A DNA stretch of 40,151 nucleotides, from positions 1 through 40,151 of the forward strand of contig JAURMC010000004.1 in the NCBI GenBank assembly GCA_030830895.1, given 5' to 3'. The stretch comes from Crocinitomicaceae bacterium (GTDB taxonomy: Bacteria; Bacteroidota; Bacteroidia; Flavobacteriales_D; Crocinitomicaceae). A program made the position numbers and the translations under genes. The notes below the pieces were generated by a model. That model searched no databases. It was not told the origin of the DNA and worked only from the letters and a program-made list of their open reading frames with translations. This document shows, piece by piece, positions 1 through 8,573 of this stretch. Positions within the stretch are counted from its first letter, which is position 1. Each line of letters starts with the position of its first letter.

Positions 1-1
1 A

Positions 2-424
2 TATAAGAACTTCACGGCAACGGGAGCAAATGGTGGTAAACCAATGTATGGATGGTCAATGGATGAGATTGCTACAGAAGTTGGGTCGCATGATGCGTTG
101 AAAGATGCTTTGAAGTTGATTAATGTAGTACCGAACCCATATTATGCATACTCGGATTATGAACGAACTAGAATTGAAACTAAGGTTAAAATAACAAATC
201 TTCCTGAAAAATGTACTGTGAAAATTTATTCAGTAAATGGAAAATTGATTCGTACCTTTAAAAAGGATAGTCCAGTAACTTATTTGGATTGGGATTTAAC
301 AAATAACAAAGCGATTCCGGTGGCTGGTGGAGTATATCTCATTCACGTGGACGTTCCTGAAATAGGAGAAGTGGTATTGAAATTCTTTGGCGGAATGAGA
401 ACACCGGATTATCAAGGAATCTAA
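2..424 (+). CDS. C-terminal end of a large surface/secreted protein (5' truncated)
   Basis: Only the last 140 codons are present. The reading frame is open from base 2, and the Met at 44 is internal rather than a start. What is visible is a beta-rich terminal module: a VVPNPYYAY motif, then a stretch ending in IYSVNGKLIRTF, and a GGVYLIHVDVP strand. This is the layout of T9SS-type or FlgD-like C-terminal domains of large Bacteroidota surface proteins. I have seen this type of tail on large proteins encoded just before a PorV/PorQ-like protein, as here (18-base gap), so the two are probably one operon. It does not look like the end of the sortase PorU, but the missing body prevents a firm statement. 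Confidence 0.75.
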   Translation, partial: YKNFTATGANGGKPMYGWSMDEIATEVGSHDALKDALKLINVVPNPYYAYSDYERTRIETKVKITNLPEKCTVKIYSVNGKLIRTFKKDSPVTYLDWDLTNNKAIPVAGGVYLIHVDVPEIGEVVLKFFGGMRTPDYQGI

Positions 425-442
425 TCATTAATTATAGATAGC

Positions 443-1495
443 ATGAAATCGATTAGTAAATATAGTTTAGTTTTTGCAGTAGCATGTTCGTTGTTAACAT
501 TTGCTGGAAATGAAGATCGTGTTGGGTCTGCAGGGGCCTCCCATTTATTGGTAAATCCTTGGGCTCGCGGTTCGGCGATTGGTGATGCTGGAATTGCAAA
601 TATCAACGGTTTAGAAGCACAATATAACAACATTGCAGGTTTAGCATTTCTAGATAAAACTCAAATCAAATTCAATTATTCGAATTGGATGGGTAACGCG
701 GGGATAAGTTTAAATTCTGCAGGAATTGCCCAGCGTGTAGGTGAATCGAATGTTATTGCCGTGAGTATTCAATCCATGAATTATGGTGATGTACCAATTA
801 CTACAGTTGCAAATCCTGAGGGAAACATTGGTTATTTTTCTCCAAGAGCCAATATCTTTAATGTTGGATTTGCAAAAAAGTTTTCTTCTTCTATTTATGG
901 CGGAATTAACTTTAAAGTGGTTACAGAAAGTATATTTAATTTAAAATCAAATGGAATCGCTGTGGATGCGGGAATTCGTTACGTTACGGGAGAACAAAAT
1001 CAAATTAAATTCGGGATTGCATTAAAGAATGTTGGTCCTGTGATGAAGTTTAAAGGGGACGGGTTAGCGAATCAAGTCGAGTATGTAACAAGCGGTTTTA
1101 TTGCTTCATTGGAGCAGCGTTCTGCTACTTATGAACTACCGTCCTTATTGTCAATTGGAGGCTCATATGATTTTATATTTAGTGATGCCAGTAAATTAAA
1201 TGTAGCGCTAGCTTTTCAAGCGAATTCTTTTTCAAAAGATCAGTATAGAATTGGTCTCGATTATGGAATGGCAACAGAAAAAGTAGCGTTTAATTTACGT
1301 GGCGGATTTGTTTACGAGAATGGTATTTTGAATACCGAGAATCGCTCAAATGCACTTACCGGTCCTACTGCAGGGTTTTCGGTAGATGCGCTTGTAGGAA
1401 AGAATAAAAGTGCCTTGGGAGTCGAATATTGCTCTCGTTTTGCGGGAGTTTTTGGAATCATTCATACCCTTGGTGTTACGATTAGTTTAAAATAA
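443..1495 (+). CDS. PorV/PorQ-family outer-membrane beta-barrel protein
   Basis: The 350-residue product starts with a signal peptide (about residues 1-21). It continues with alternating short hydrophobic strands and glycine turns typical of the FadL-like barrels grouped as PorV/PorQ. The N-terminal region (WARGSAIGDAGIANINGLEAQ, about residues 40-60) resembles the family pattern of a conserved small-residue segment followed by a YNNIAGLAF stretch. It ends in a hydrophobic strand, as expected for an outer-membrane barrel. Relatives shuttle or anchor T9SS cargo at the cell surface. The sequence does not look like canonical PorV, so I keep the family level. It follows the truncated surface protein by 18 bases and is closed by a hairpin terminator, so it is the last gene of that unit. 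Confidence 0.75.
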   Translation: MKSISKYSLVFAVACSLLTFAGNEDRVGSAGASHLLVNPWARGSAIGDAGIANINGLEAQYNNIAGLAFLDKTQIKFNYSNWMGNAGISLNSAGIAQRVGESNVIAVSIQSMNYGDVPITTVANPEGNIGYFSPRANIFNVGFAKKFSSSIYGGINFKVVTESIFNLKSNGIAVDAGIRYVTGEQNQIKFGIALKNVGPVMKFKGDGLANQVEYVTSGFIASLEQRSATYELPSLLSIGGSYDFIFSDASKLNVALAFQANSFSKDQYRIGLDYGMATEKVAFNLRGGFVYENGILNTENRSNALTGPTAGFSVDALVGKNKSALGVEYCSRFAGVFGIIHTLGVTISLK

Positions 1496-1516
1496 GAAAT
1501 AACAGTATCTTAGTTA

Positions 1517-1546
1517 AACAAGAGGGCTTAGGCTCTCTTGTTTGCG
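1517..1546 (+). terminator. Rho-independent terminator after the PorV/PorQ-like gene
   Basis: An inverted repeat AACAAGAG ... CTCTTGTT at 1517-1542 is extended by a G-T pair and two G-C pairs to an 11-base-pair stem around a TTAG loop. A T-rich stretch follows. It separates the surface-protein operon from greA. It also shows that translation of greA does not begin at the in-frame ATG inside the stem (1542). Confidence 0.75.
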
Positions 1547-1562
1547 TTTAATGCCTTATCAG

Positions 1563-2036
1563 ATGACACAAATTAATTATTATTCGCCGGAAGGACTTCA
1601 AAAATTAAAAGATGAATTGCACGATTTAGTGCATATTCAACGCCCCTCTATTTCGAATCAAATTGCTGAGGCAAGGGATAAAGGTGATTTATCAGAGAAT
1701 GCTGAATATGATGCTGCAAAAGAAGCACAAGGCATACTTGAAATGAGAATATCAAAATTGGAGGCAGTAATTGCTAATGCTCGGTTGATTGATGATACCA
1801 ATATTGATAAATCTCGAGCGTTTATTTTATCAACGGTAAAGATTCGGAACATAGCCAATAAAATGGAAATTGAATATACCCTTGTTGCAGAAAGTGAAGC
1901 AGATATTAAACATAAGAAAATATCTGTAGACTCTCCAATTGGTAAAGGAATATTGGGTAAAAAAGTTGGAGAGATTGCGGATATTCAAACTCCAGGAGGT
2001 CTTATGCAGTTTGAAATCATTGAAATTTCTCGCTAA
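1563..2036 (+). CDS. greA: Transcription elongation factor GreA
   Basis: GreA rescues backtracked RNA polymerase by stimulating cleavage of the nascent transcript through the secondary channel. The 157-residue product has the N-terminal coiled coil with the acidic tip GDLSENAEYDAAKE (about residues 41-54), the diagnostic GreA motif. It ends in the FKBP-like C-terminal domain (SPIGKGILGKKVGE). Length matches the family. I chose the ATG at 1563, which gives MTQINYYSPEGLQKL. In-frame ATGs at 1542 and 1551 lie in or directly against the terminator hairpin and would add residues with no family counterpart. The stop overlaps the start of the HIT gene by one base (TAATG), so the two are translationally coupled. 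Confidence 0.95.
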   Translation: MTQINYYSPEGLQKLKDELHDLVHIQRPSISNQIAEARDKGDLSENAEYDAAKEAQGILEMRISKLEAVIANARLIDDTNIDKSRAFILSTVKIRNIANKMEIEYTLVAESEADIKHKKISVDSPIGKGILGKKVGEIADIQTPGGLMQFEIIEISR

Positions 2037-2419
2037 TGGCCAGTGTTTTTTCACGGATAATAAATCGTGAATTACCCGCTTATATTGTCGCTGAAGATGA
2101 TTTTCACATGGCCATCTTGGATATAAATCCGGTTGCTCAAGGACATGTCATAGTGTTTCCTAAAAAAGAAGTAGATTACCTTTTTGACCTTGATGATCAT
2201 GCATATCATGCATTGATGGGGTTTTCCAAAAAGGTGGCGGTACGCTTAAAGCAACAAATACCTTGTAAACGAATCGGTGTAACTGTAATTGGCTTAGAAG
2301 TTCCACATGTGCATGTCCATTTAATTCCGATCAATACAATCAATGACATGAACTTTTCGAGAGAAAAGAGTGTCTTAGATGAGACTTTGGCAAGACGCTT
2401 GATTAACTCTTTTTACTAA
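2036..2419 (+). CDS. HIT family nucleotide-binding protein
   Basis: The 127-residue histidine-triad protein has the catalytic HVHVHLIP signature (His91, His93, His95) and the N-terminal FSRIINRELPAY start of bacterial HIT hydrolases. Members hydrolyse nucleoside phosphoramidates or dinucleotides such as AMP-linked substrates; the exact substrate cannot be read from sequence. The GQNxG motif usual before the triad is altered to a VTVIGLEVP stretch, so the nucleotide pocket may be slightly divergent. It is coupled to greA by a one-base overlap, and greA-HIT pairing is common in this phylum. Cytoplasmic. Confidence 0.92.
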   Translation: MASVFSRIINRELPAYIVAEDDFHMAILDINPVAQGHVIVFPKKEVDYLFDLDDHAYHALMGFSKKVAVRLKQQIPCKRIGVTVIGLEVPHVHVHLIPINTINDMNFSREKSVLDETLARRLINSFY

Positions 2420-2429
2420 ATGTCGAGGG

Positions 2430-3437
2430 ATGAAATTTAAAAGTTTATTTCTATTTTGCTTTGGATGTTCATTTTTAGCAGGCGCGTCTGATTCAACCAA
2501 GATTTTGTTTATCGGTAATTCGTTTACCGGTAATAATGATATGCCAGCGATTTTTCAAAAAATAAGTAAAGCGAAGCAGAAACTGGTTTATGTGGAAAAA
2601 TCGTGGAAGGGAGGGGCGTCTTTAAGAGATCAAACGATGAGGCCGGAATTATTTCAGTCAATTAAAAAAGGAAACTGGGATGTAGTTGTACTTCAAGGAT
2701 GGTCTAAGGAGTTTGTACAAAAGAAAGCCTATATTGACTCTGTAACTCTACCATACGCACGCCAATTATTAGATACGATTAGTCAATACAATCCATGTGC
2801 TAAAATATTGTTTTATGAAACTTGGGGATACCGAGATGGAAGTGATATGGACTCGGTCATGTTATCTTATGAGCAAATGAGTGATACCATTACAAAAGGG
2901 TATGCTTTTATGAGCTCGATATTTAAGCATCCGGTTGTTCCTGTTGGACGCACTTGGCTTTCTTTTCGTCAGAAATATCCCGAGATTAATTTATATGACG
3001 CAGATTTATATCACCCAAGTAAACGAGGATCTTACTTGGCTGCATGTACGTTTTTTACGTGTATTTTTCACGAATCACCAGTGGGGGCAGTCACAAAAAC
3101 AATTAGTTATTCGGATGCTAAACTTATTCAAGAACATTGTGAACAAACGGTTTTGCCTACCTTGAATGCAAATGGATTTACTTCGGATTATTTTCATATC
3201 TCAACATTGACTGATGAGAAAGGCAAGTACAAATTGAAAGCTGACGCATATTATGGAGAAGATTCGAAAATCACTTGGTTTATCGCGAAAGATAAAGTGT
3301 TTAAAGGAAACTCATTGGAATACTTTTATTCGGCTCCAGGATCTTATAAAATCAGGTTAAAGGTTGAATCCCCGTGTGGAACTCGTTGGTTTGCCCAAAA
3401 AATCACGTTTAAAGCCAACCAGAAAATTAAGAAATAG
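2430..3437 (+). CDS. Exported SGNH/GDSL-like hydrolase with C-terminal beta domain
   Basis: The 335-residue protein has a signal peptide (about residues 1-19, ending AGAS). It then has an SGNH-hydrolase fold: block I ILFIGNSFTG with nucleophile Ser31, a GGASLRDQ block, and the closing block DLYHPSKRG with Asp192 and His195 of the triad. Residues 250 to the end look like a separate PKD/Ig-like beta domain (WFIAKDKV, YFYSAPGSYKIRLKV). The family includes esterases and deacetylases acting on polysaccharides or lipids; the substrate is unknown. It lies 10 bases after the HIT gene and its 3' end overlaps the convergent acyltransferase gene by 11 bases. Confidence 0.8.
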   Translation: MKFKSLFLFCFGCSFLAGASDSTKILFIGNSFTGNNDMPAIFQKISKAKQKLVYVEKSWKGGASLRDQTMRPELFQSIKKGNWDVVVLQGWSKEFVQKKAYIDSVTLPYARQLLDTISQYNPCAKILFYETWGYRDGSDMDSVMLSYEQMSDTITKGYAFMSSIFKHPVVPVGRTWLSFRQKYPEINLYDADLYHPSKRGSYLAACTFFTCIFHESPVGAVTKTISYSDAKLIQEHCEQTVLPTLNANGFTSDYFHISTLTDEKGKYKLKADAYYGEDSKITWFIAKDKVFKGNSLEYFYSAPGSYKIRLKVESPCGTRWFAQKITFKANQKIKK

Positions 3438-4623
3438 TGCTGGGTCTACGTAATTTAAGTGCGATTAAAATACGGTTATAAAAAGATTCTAAAGGCTCAA
3501 TATATTGGGTCATAATAAAGAAAAATAATATTGCTAAGGCTGAAATCGCAATACTTGAATATGGATCCAAACTTCTATTGAATGCAAAAGGAACCAGGCC
3601 AAATCCAAAAATCCCTCCATAAAGAATAATTACGTGTATAATATAAATGGGAAATGTGTTCTGGCCCATTTTAAGAAACCGAGGAAAATTAATATTCATT
3701 CGACTATCTAATATCATCAGCAAACCAAGTATCAAGAGCACTTGACCGAACCTAACAAAATGAGTTGCATCTAGTTCCAATACACTGTGACCGATTATTC
3801 TAGAGGATTCAATCAGGTTATCCAAGAAATGTAATATAGGTTGAATAAATAAATTCAAACAAAGCCCCAAAACCATGAAACTTAATCCGAACCATATTTT
3901 TTTAGAGTATTTTTCATAGGTTCGAACAAGGCTACCTATAACTCCTCCAAGTAATACATAACTAGAATAACGCAAAATACCAAAATCTGAGAAAGGCCCA
4001 TAAAACATATTTTGAATTACTTTAGGAAAACCACGTGGCCAATAACTGGGATTTTTTCCGTTCAAGATTTGAATATTATCATTTTGTATATAATCTTTAA
4101 GGAATGCGTATGCAACCAATATAGATAGCGCACCAAATAAATAATACCAATGCATTGCACCGAGATTGATTATTTTTTTTAATCCGAATAACATCAGTAA
4201 TAGGAAAATTCCTGCCCCAATGGATTGTAGTACATGAAAAGCATAAAACCAATCTAAATGCCAAGACGATCCGTAATAAATGTCTTTTCCAAGTGAAAGA
4301 AAAGAAAGTTGAATAATATATCCCCAGAATAATAATTGTAGAACGCGCTTGTATCCCTTTCTAACACGATCATTTTTGAAATAGGCAATATCAGTTGAGG
4401 CACCAGTTAATAGATACACAAAGATTAATCCACTCGTAGTGAAAAATAATGGAGAAGTTAGTCCGTGTAAATTATGCCAAAAGGAGTATAGCCAATTAGA
4501 ATTATCACGAAATTCATCGGCTAAAGCCGCCCCTGTAAAATGACCTTCTAGCATCATAATTATTGCAATCGATCGGGCGAAATCAATAAAATAAAGTCGT
4601 GGTTTCTTTTGTTTATTATTCAT
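3427..4623 (-). CDS. Polytopic membrane acyltransferase, HGSNAT/DUF1624-like
   Basis: The 398-residue integral membrane protein has about ten hydrophobic segments. It opens with RLYFIDFARSIAIIMMLEGH, the first-helix pattern of the heparan-alpha-glucosaminide N-acetyltransferase-like (DUF1624) and acyltransferase-3-like families, with a His at the membrane face that could be catalytic. Such proteins move acetyl groups from a cytoplasmic donor to an extracytoplasmic sugar; the substrate here is unknown. The ATG at 4623 is preceded by TACCTTTG (4635-4642), a good Bacteroidota -7 box. It probably has its own promoter although it follows the TPR/PD40 gene by 38 bases. Its 3' end overlaps the SGNH gene. 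Confidence 0.75.
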   Translation of the reverse strand: MNNKQKKPRLYFIDFARSIAIIMMLEGHFTGAALADEFRDNSNWLYSFWHNLHGLTSPLFFTTSGLIFVYLLTGASTDIAYFKNDRVRKGYKRVLQLLFWGYIIQLSFLSLGKDIYYGSSWHLDWFYAFHVLQSIGAGIFLLLMLFGLKKIINLGAMHWYYLFGALSILVAYAFLKDYIQNDNIQILNGKNPSYWPRGFPKVIQNMFYGPFSDFGILRYSSYVLLGGVIGSLVRTYEKYSKKIWFGLSFMVLGLCLNLFIQPILHFLDNLIESSRIIGHSVLELDATHFVRFGQVLLILGLLMILDSRMNINFPRFLKMGQNTFPIYIIHVIILYGGIFGFGLVPFAFNRSLDPYSSIAISALAILFFFIMTQYIEPLESFYNRILIALKLRRPSTIS

Positions 4624-4634
4624 GATCTTGCAGA

Positions 4635-4642
4635 CAAAGGTA
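4635..4642 (-). promoter_or_regulatory. Candidate -7 promoter box for the acyltransferase gene
   Basis: TACCTTTG on the minus strand matches the Bacteroidota -7 consensus TAnnTTTG and lies 11 bases before the ATG at 4623. I found no TTTG -33 partner at the usual 17-23 base spacing; the nearest is 28 bases away. Confidence 0.4.
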
Positions 4643-4661
4643 GTTGATTCTCTTGGGAAAG

Positions 4662-6860
4662 TTATTTTTTCAAAAAGGTAAAATAGACCCTTAACGGTTC
4701 TTTTATGTCTTCAAAAAACAAATCCGCATAGCAGCTTGCATGTTTTCCTGTAAAAAAAGGAGTAAAGGTGAAAAGTAACTCAGTTTCATTTTCTGCTATT
4801 GATTTTATCTCATAGTCTAATCCTTCTTGGCTAAATCTCACTTCATTTAAGTAAACTTCGCTGACATCATGCTTCAAAGTAATCCGTTTTGTAACGCTGC
4901 TGCCTTCTTTTAGTTCATCCTGTTGTACTAAAGGCTCAGCGGTAATTTGCTGAAGATTTTCATGTTGTGTTCTTGTCATGTATAAGATTTCAACTTTGCG
5001 CTCAATACTCGCGGCAACTGAATACACCGATGAAGCTTTATCTTGTAGGTTATCCGAAGTGCTTTGATTAGCGGCGAATTCTCCTAAAGGAACTTCAATA
5101 ATTTCTAATGTAATCCCTTTATTCTTTGAAAGTAAGTCTTTTATGGCCCCCTGTTGAAACTCTAAAAAGAACCGCTGTACGGATGAAATTCTTCGCTGTG
5201 TTAAATTAATATTGTACTGCGTTACATTTAAAGGACTCGCATAGCCGCGCGCAAAAAGTTGTACAGAATTTCCTCGGGTTAGTTCATTCCGAACTGAATC
5301 ATATAATTTGAGTAATACGCTGTATCCTCGGTCAACTTTCTCAGTGAAAAACTCAGATAAGCTTTTTTTGTCACTAACGCTATCTATATATCCCTTCCTC
5401 GCATTTACATAATCCGAATATAGGATATCATAGGGGACATTGCTTTTTTTTGCATATGATTTCGGATTGGGATAGTCATTTCTAAAGTATAAAGCCACCG
5501 GAAATTCAATGCGATTACTGTCTGGGGGAATGCTGTCTGGGGGAGGTGGCGCCACGCTTGGACGCTCGATTCTTGCATAATACACATCACTACAACATGT
5601 TGGATTTTTCTTTGATTTACTCCCCAAACGATTGGAAGAAACGAAAATACTATCGGATTGTCTAAAAAAGTACAAATCATTAGCCGGACTATTTATCGGT
5701 TTGCCAACGTTTTTAGGTTTAGAGAATTGCATTTTATCATTCAGATTAGATTCAAATATGTCATAACCACCATAGCCGTAATGCCAAGAGGATGAGAAGT
5801 ACAAACGATTTGAGTCCGCATCCATCCATGGAGTAATTTCGTGCTCAATACTGTTAATTGATGTAAGATTCTTGGGAGTATCAAAGGTGCCATTTGGTTT
5901 GATTCCAGCCAACCAAATATCCATTCCCCCTTTGCCCCCTTCTCGGTCTGAAGAAAAGAAAAGATAACTTTTTCCATTCTTAAGCTTAACCCAGCATGGA
6001 TTGGTGGTATTAGCACCTAACATGTTTATTATTCCAGGCAAAGTATCTATGTGATTCTCACCATTTTCTAGTCTAAAACGAGCTATTTTACATTGATAAT
6101 TATAACCTTTATCATTACAAATACTGTAATAATACCATCCCTGATCATCATAACTCCCATTTCCAGTACTTCGGTCTGGTTCTGATAATTGCTCCCATTG
6201 CTTTGGTGAAGAAAAGCATTGTTTTAATGAATCAAATCCGGCGGTATAGGTTCTAGTGCGGTAATACTTGGTATAAACCTCCTCATTCGTGTTGATTGAA
6301 TCAGCCTTTAATGAAGAAAAGTAAAATACTCCATTCTTGAACATGTGACCAAATTCCGCATCAAAGGAATTAATACTATCAGGCATGGGGAGGATAGGTT
6401 CAGGAGACCGCACCATTGATTTTATAGCAAATTCTGTGGATTTTATTTCCTGCTTTGCTTTAATATAAGCATATTCATCAGGAAATGTTGCCGATGCTTT
6501 ATATGCCTTTTTGAATAACCCTAATGCTTTAGAATAATCTCCTGTTTGTTTTACCATCAAAGCATAGTACAACAGAGCATTTGGATAGACCTGTTCCGCA
6601 TCTTCCGCATAAACTTTTGCATACCATTTTGCCGCCTCTACGTAGTTTTTATAGGCTCGCTGTGTTTCCGCTTGCTTCCAATGTAAATCAACGGATAAGG
6701 AATCTAGGGCAATAGCCTGATCGTATATTTTTGTCGCATAATAATAATCACCCTTTTGAAATTGCTCATCTCCAAAAGAAATTAAATCCTTCAATTTTAC
6801 TTGACCCTCAACCAGGAAGACCAACAAAGACGCTATGATTGTTAAATAAAGTCTGGGCAT
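4662..6860 (-). CDS. TPR - PD40 propeller - OmpA-like exported protein (PorE/SprE-adjacent type)
   Basis: The 732-residue protein has a signal peptide with no lipobox Cys. TPR repeats follow at about residues 25-140 (GDYYYATKIYDQAIALD, GDYSKALGLFKKAY). A PD40/WD40-like propeller spans about 160-440, with repeated SSDREGGKGGMDIW and LYFSSSWHYGYGGYDIF type blades. After a Pro-rich linker near 440 comes an OmpA-like domain at about 455-630, then a beta-rich tail. This is the architecture of proteins that tether T9SS accessory complexes to peptidoglycan. In the OmpA-like part the usual GHTD is GYAS (about residue 540), so the diaminopimelate-binding Asp is missing while an Arg is kept in LTQRRISSV. 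Its start overlaps the PorP/SprF-like gene by 19 bases. Confidence 0.8.
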   Translation of the reverse strand: MPRLYLTIIASLLVFLVEGQVKLKDLISFGDEQFQKGDYYYATKIYDQAIALDSLSVDLHWKQAETQRAYKNYVEAAKWYAKVYAEDAEQVYPNALLYYALMVKQTGDYSKALGLFKKAYKASATFPDEYAYIKAKQEIKSTEFAIKSMVRSPEPILPMPDSINSFDAEFGHMFKNGVFYFSSLKADSINTNEEVYTKYYRTRTYTAGFDSLKQCFSSPKQWEQLSEPDRSTGNGSYDDQGWYYYSICNDKGYNYQCKIARFRLENGENHIDTLPGIINMLGANTTNPCWVKLKNGKSYLFFSSDREGGKGGMDIWLAGIKPNGTFDTPKNLTSINSIEHEITPWMDADSNRLYFSSSWHYGYGGYDIFESNLNDKMQFSKPKNVGKPINSPANDLYFFRQSDSIFVSSNRLGSKSKKNPTCCSDVYYARIERPSVAPPPPDSIPPDSNRIEFPVALYFRNDYPNPKSYAKKSNVPYDILYSDYVNARKGYIDSVSDKKSLSEFFTEKVDRGYSVLLKLYDSVRNELTRGNSVQLFARGYASPLNVTQYNINLTQRRISSVQRFFLEFQQGAIKDLLSKNKGITLEIIEVPLGEFAANQSTSDNLQDKASSVYSVAASIERKVEILYMTRTQHENLQQITAEPLVQQDELKEGSSVTKRITLKHDVSEVYLNEVRFSQEGLDYEIKSIAENETELLFTFTPFFTGKHASCYADLFFEDIKEPLRVYFTFLKK

Positions 6861-7837
6861 ACTCGATGATCAATTCGCTTTGGTTTAAATCGATACATGA
6901 TATAACGAACTGCTATTTCAAAGCCTCCTCGCGCCTTACTTGCCGGTACTAACTTTGAGGTATTAATGTCATAACTTAACCCAACAAACCAATCTTTATA
7001 TTCACAGCCAATCGACAAAATTTGTGCATCTCGTGCACGCGCCCACACACCCATTAATAGCGCTTTATAAATATAATTCCGGTCGCTACCCGGTAAATAG
7101 TAGCGTATAGAACTACCAACCATAACTTCATTGTATGTTCCTTGTTTTGAAAATTGAAATGAAGGCAGTAAATCCCATCGCGCGTTCAGTGCTTGGCTGT
7201 ATTTAATTTGTCCAACCCACCGAACGTCACGTTGAATTACATCCTGATAAAATCCTTGGTTAGGCTGATTTAAATTGAAGGCGCTTATTCCAATTTTTAG
7301 GAAATGACGAGAAGAGATATTGAATCCATATTGAGCGCCAATACCAATATTGGCATTGGTTTTACGATCAGTTTGAAACGTCTCATTGGTAGGCAATAGG
7401 GGGTTAAAAATATATCCATTATATTGTGAATCAAAGTAGAAAGCATCTGAATTTACTTGCCGATGATTTATGCCTAGGGATATTCCTCCAGAGATAATAT
7501 GTATAGAGTCCGGTGATAATTTGAATGTTTTAGAAAGGGTAATCATGGCTTCTATAGTTTTTAATTTACCATCTCCCGCTTGATCATGAAACATTAACAC
7601 TCCGTAATTAAACTGTTTTGATTTTCGATCAACGCACACATTTAATGTTTGAAATGGTACAGATACACTTCGCCACTGATCTCGAAAATTTCCGATAAAT
7701 CGCGTGTCACCAACAAATTCTCCAGTGTTTGCAGGATTTTGAAAAATGGGGTTATCGTTGAATTGAGACCAATGAATGTCTTGACCATAAGCAATGAAAT
7801 TGACTAATAACGCAACAAGGATAATGATTCTATTCAC
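6842..7837 (-). CDS. PorP/SprF family type IX secretion membrane protein
   Basis: The 331-residue outer-membrane protein has a signal peptide ending about residue 18 (AYGQ). It then carries the family hallmark DIHWSQFNDNPIFQNPANTG, where relatives read QF..NPLYLNPAxTG. The rest is a beta-barrel pattern. PorP/SprF proteins are partners of large T9SS cargo, often type B-sorted adhesins, and usually sit beside an OmpA-domain gene, as here. The start is GTG at 7837. There is no ATG until well after the mature N terminus, and an in-frame stop lies at 7850-7852. TACATTTA, a near match to the -7 box, sits just before it, so the leader would be very short. The 1286-residue type B cargo at 15056-18916 is a candidate partner. 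Confidence 0.85.
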   Translation of the reverse strand: MNRIIILVALLVNFIAYGQDIHWSQFNDNPIFQNPANTGEFVGDTRFIGNFRDQWRSVSVPFQTLNVCVDRKSKQFNYGVLMFHDQAGDGKLKTIEAMITLSKTFKLSPDSIHIISGGISLGINHRQVNSDAFYFDSQYNGYIFNPLLPTNETFQTDRKTNANIGIGAQYGFNISSRHFLKIGISAFNLNQPNQGFYQDVIQRDVRWVGQIKYSQALNARWDLLPSFQFSKQGTYNEVMVGSSIRYYLPGSDRNYIYKALLMGVWARARDAQILSIGCEYKDWFVGLSYDINTSKLVPASKARGGFEIAVRYIMYRFKPKRIDHRVCPDFI

Positions 7838-7883
7838 CTTGTAAATGTATCAAAAATGACTTTGAAAACAAAGAGCGAATCGC

Positions 7884-8573
7884 TTAGGGGGTACTTGAAG
7901 ATACCGCGAGAATTTTGCCATTATAAAACCTATCCCCGTGAAGGGTGAAATTTGCAATATACTTGCCCATTTCTTCAGCGCTAATCGGGGCAATAAATCC
8001 AGGGAATGCTTCACTAAGCATCGCAGTATTTACTGCACCCAAGCATAAGCAATTCATTCTAATCCCAGTATCTTTTTGTTCTTCCGCAAATACTTCAGTA
8101 AAATTGGTAATGGCTGCTTTTGATGCTGTATAGGCCGATAGCCCGGGAAATTTTACGCTTCCTTGGTAAGCACCCATTGTACTTATATTCACAACATGTG
8201 CCTTACCTGCAAAGAGCTTTGGATGTAACCACTTAATTAAGGCTATAGGACCAAAAAAATTGGTTTGCATACATCTATGATAGGCCTCGATTGAGAGTGT
8301 TTCAACCGGGCCAAGTTCCAAATAACCGGCGTTGTTTATCAATCCATGAACTTCTTTGATATCCTTAAAATATTCAATTAACTGATTTTCAATGGGTAGG
8401 GAAAGATCAAACGGAATAACAGTTACTTGTTTGTTTTCATGGTAAATTTCACTTATCTCACTAACATTCCTACTTAGTGCAATTAATTGTAATTGAGTGT
8501 CTTTGGTAAGCTCTGATAGAATCTCCTTTCCAATACCTCTGGAAGTTCCACATATAACAATGCACCTATTCAT
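7884..8573 (-). CDS. Short-chain dehydrogenase/reductase (SDR)
   Basis: The 229-residue classical SDR has the nucleotide-binding motif GTSRGIG (about residues 9-15), NNAG (about 82) and the catalytic YTASK with an upstream Ser in VVNISTMG. It should oxidise or reduce an alcohol/ketone with NAD(P)H; the substrate is not evident. I chose the ATG at 8573. A TTG three bases earlier would also read in frame. The start overlaps the end of the preceding reductase gene by 8 bases, so it is in the same operon as the two PaaE-like genes. A role in aromatic or acyl-CoA metabolism is possible but is inference from context only. Confidence 0.88.
   Translation of the reverse strand: MNRCIVICGTSRGIGKEILSELTKDTQLQLIALSRNVSEISEIYHENKQVTVIPFDLSLPIENQLIEYFKDIKEVHGLINNAGYLELGPVETLSIEAYHRCMQTNFFGPIALIKWLHPKLFAGKAHVVNISTMGAYQGSVKFPGLSAYTASKAAITNFTEVFAEEQKDTGIRMNCLCLGAVNTAMLSEAFPGFIAPISAEEMGKYIANFTLHGDRFYNGKILAVSSSTP

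Noticed and set aside
2..1495. Calling the first two genes porU-porV
   Set aside because: The tail and the barrel N terminus do not look like the PorU end or canonical PorV; only family-level similarity is supported.
1542..1562. Earlier in-frame ATG starts for greA (1542 and 1551)
   Set aside because: They lie in or against the terminator hairpin and add residues with no GreA counterpart; the ATG at 1563 gives the family N terminus.
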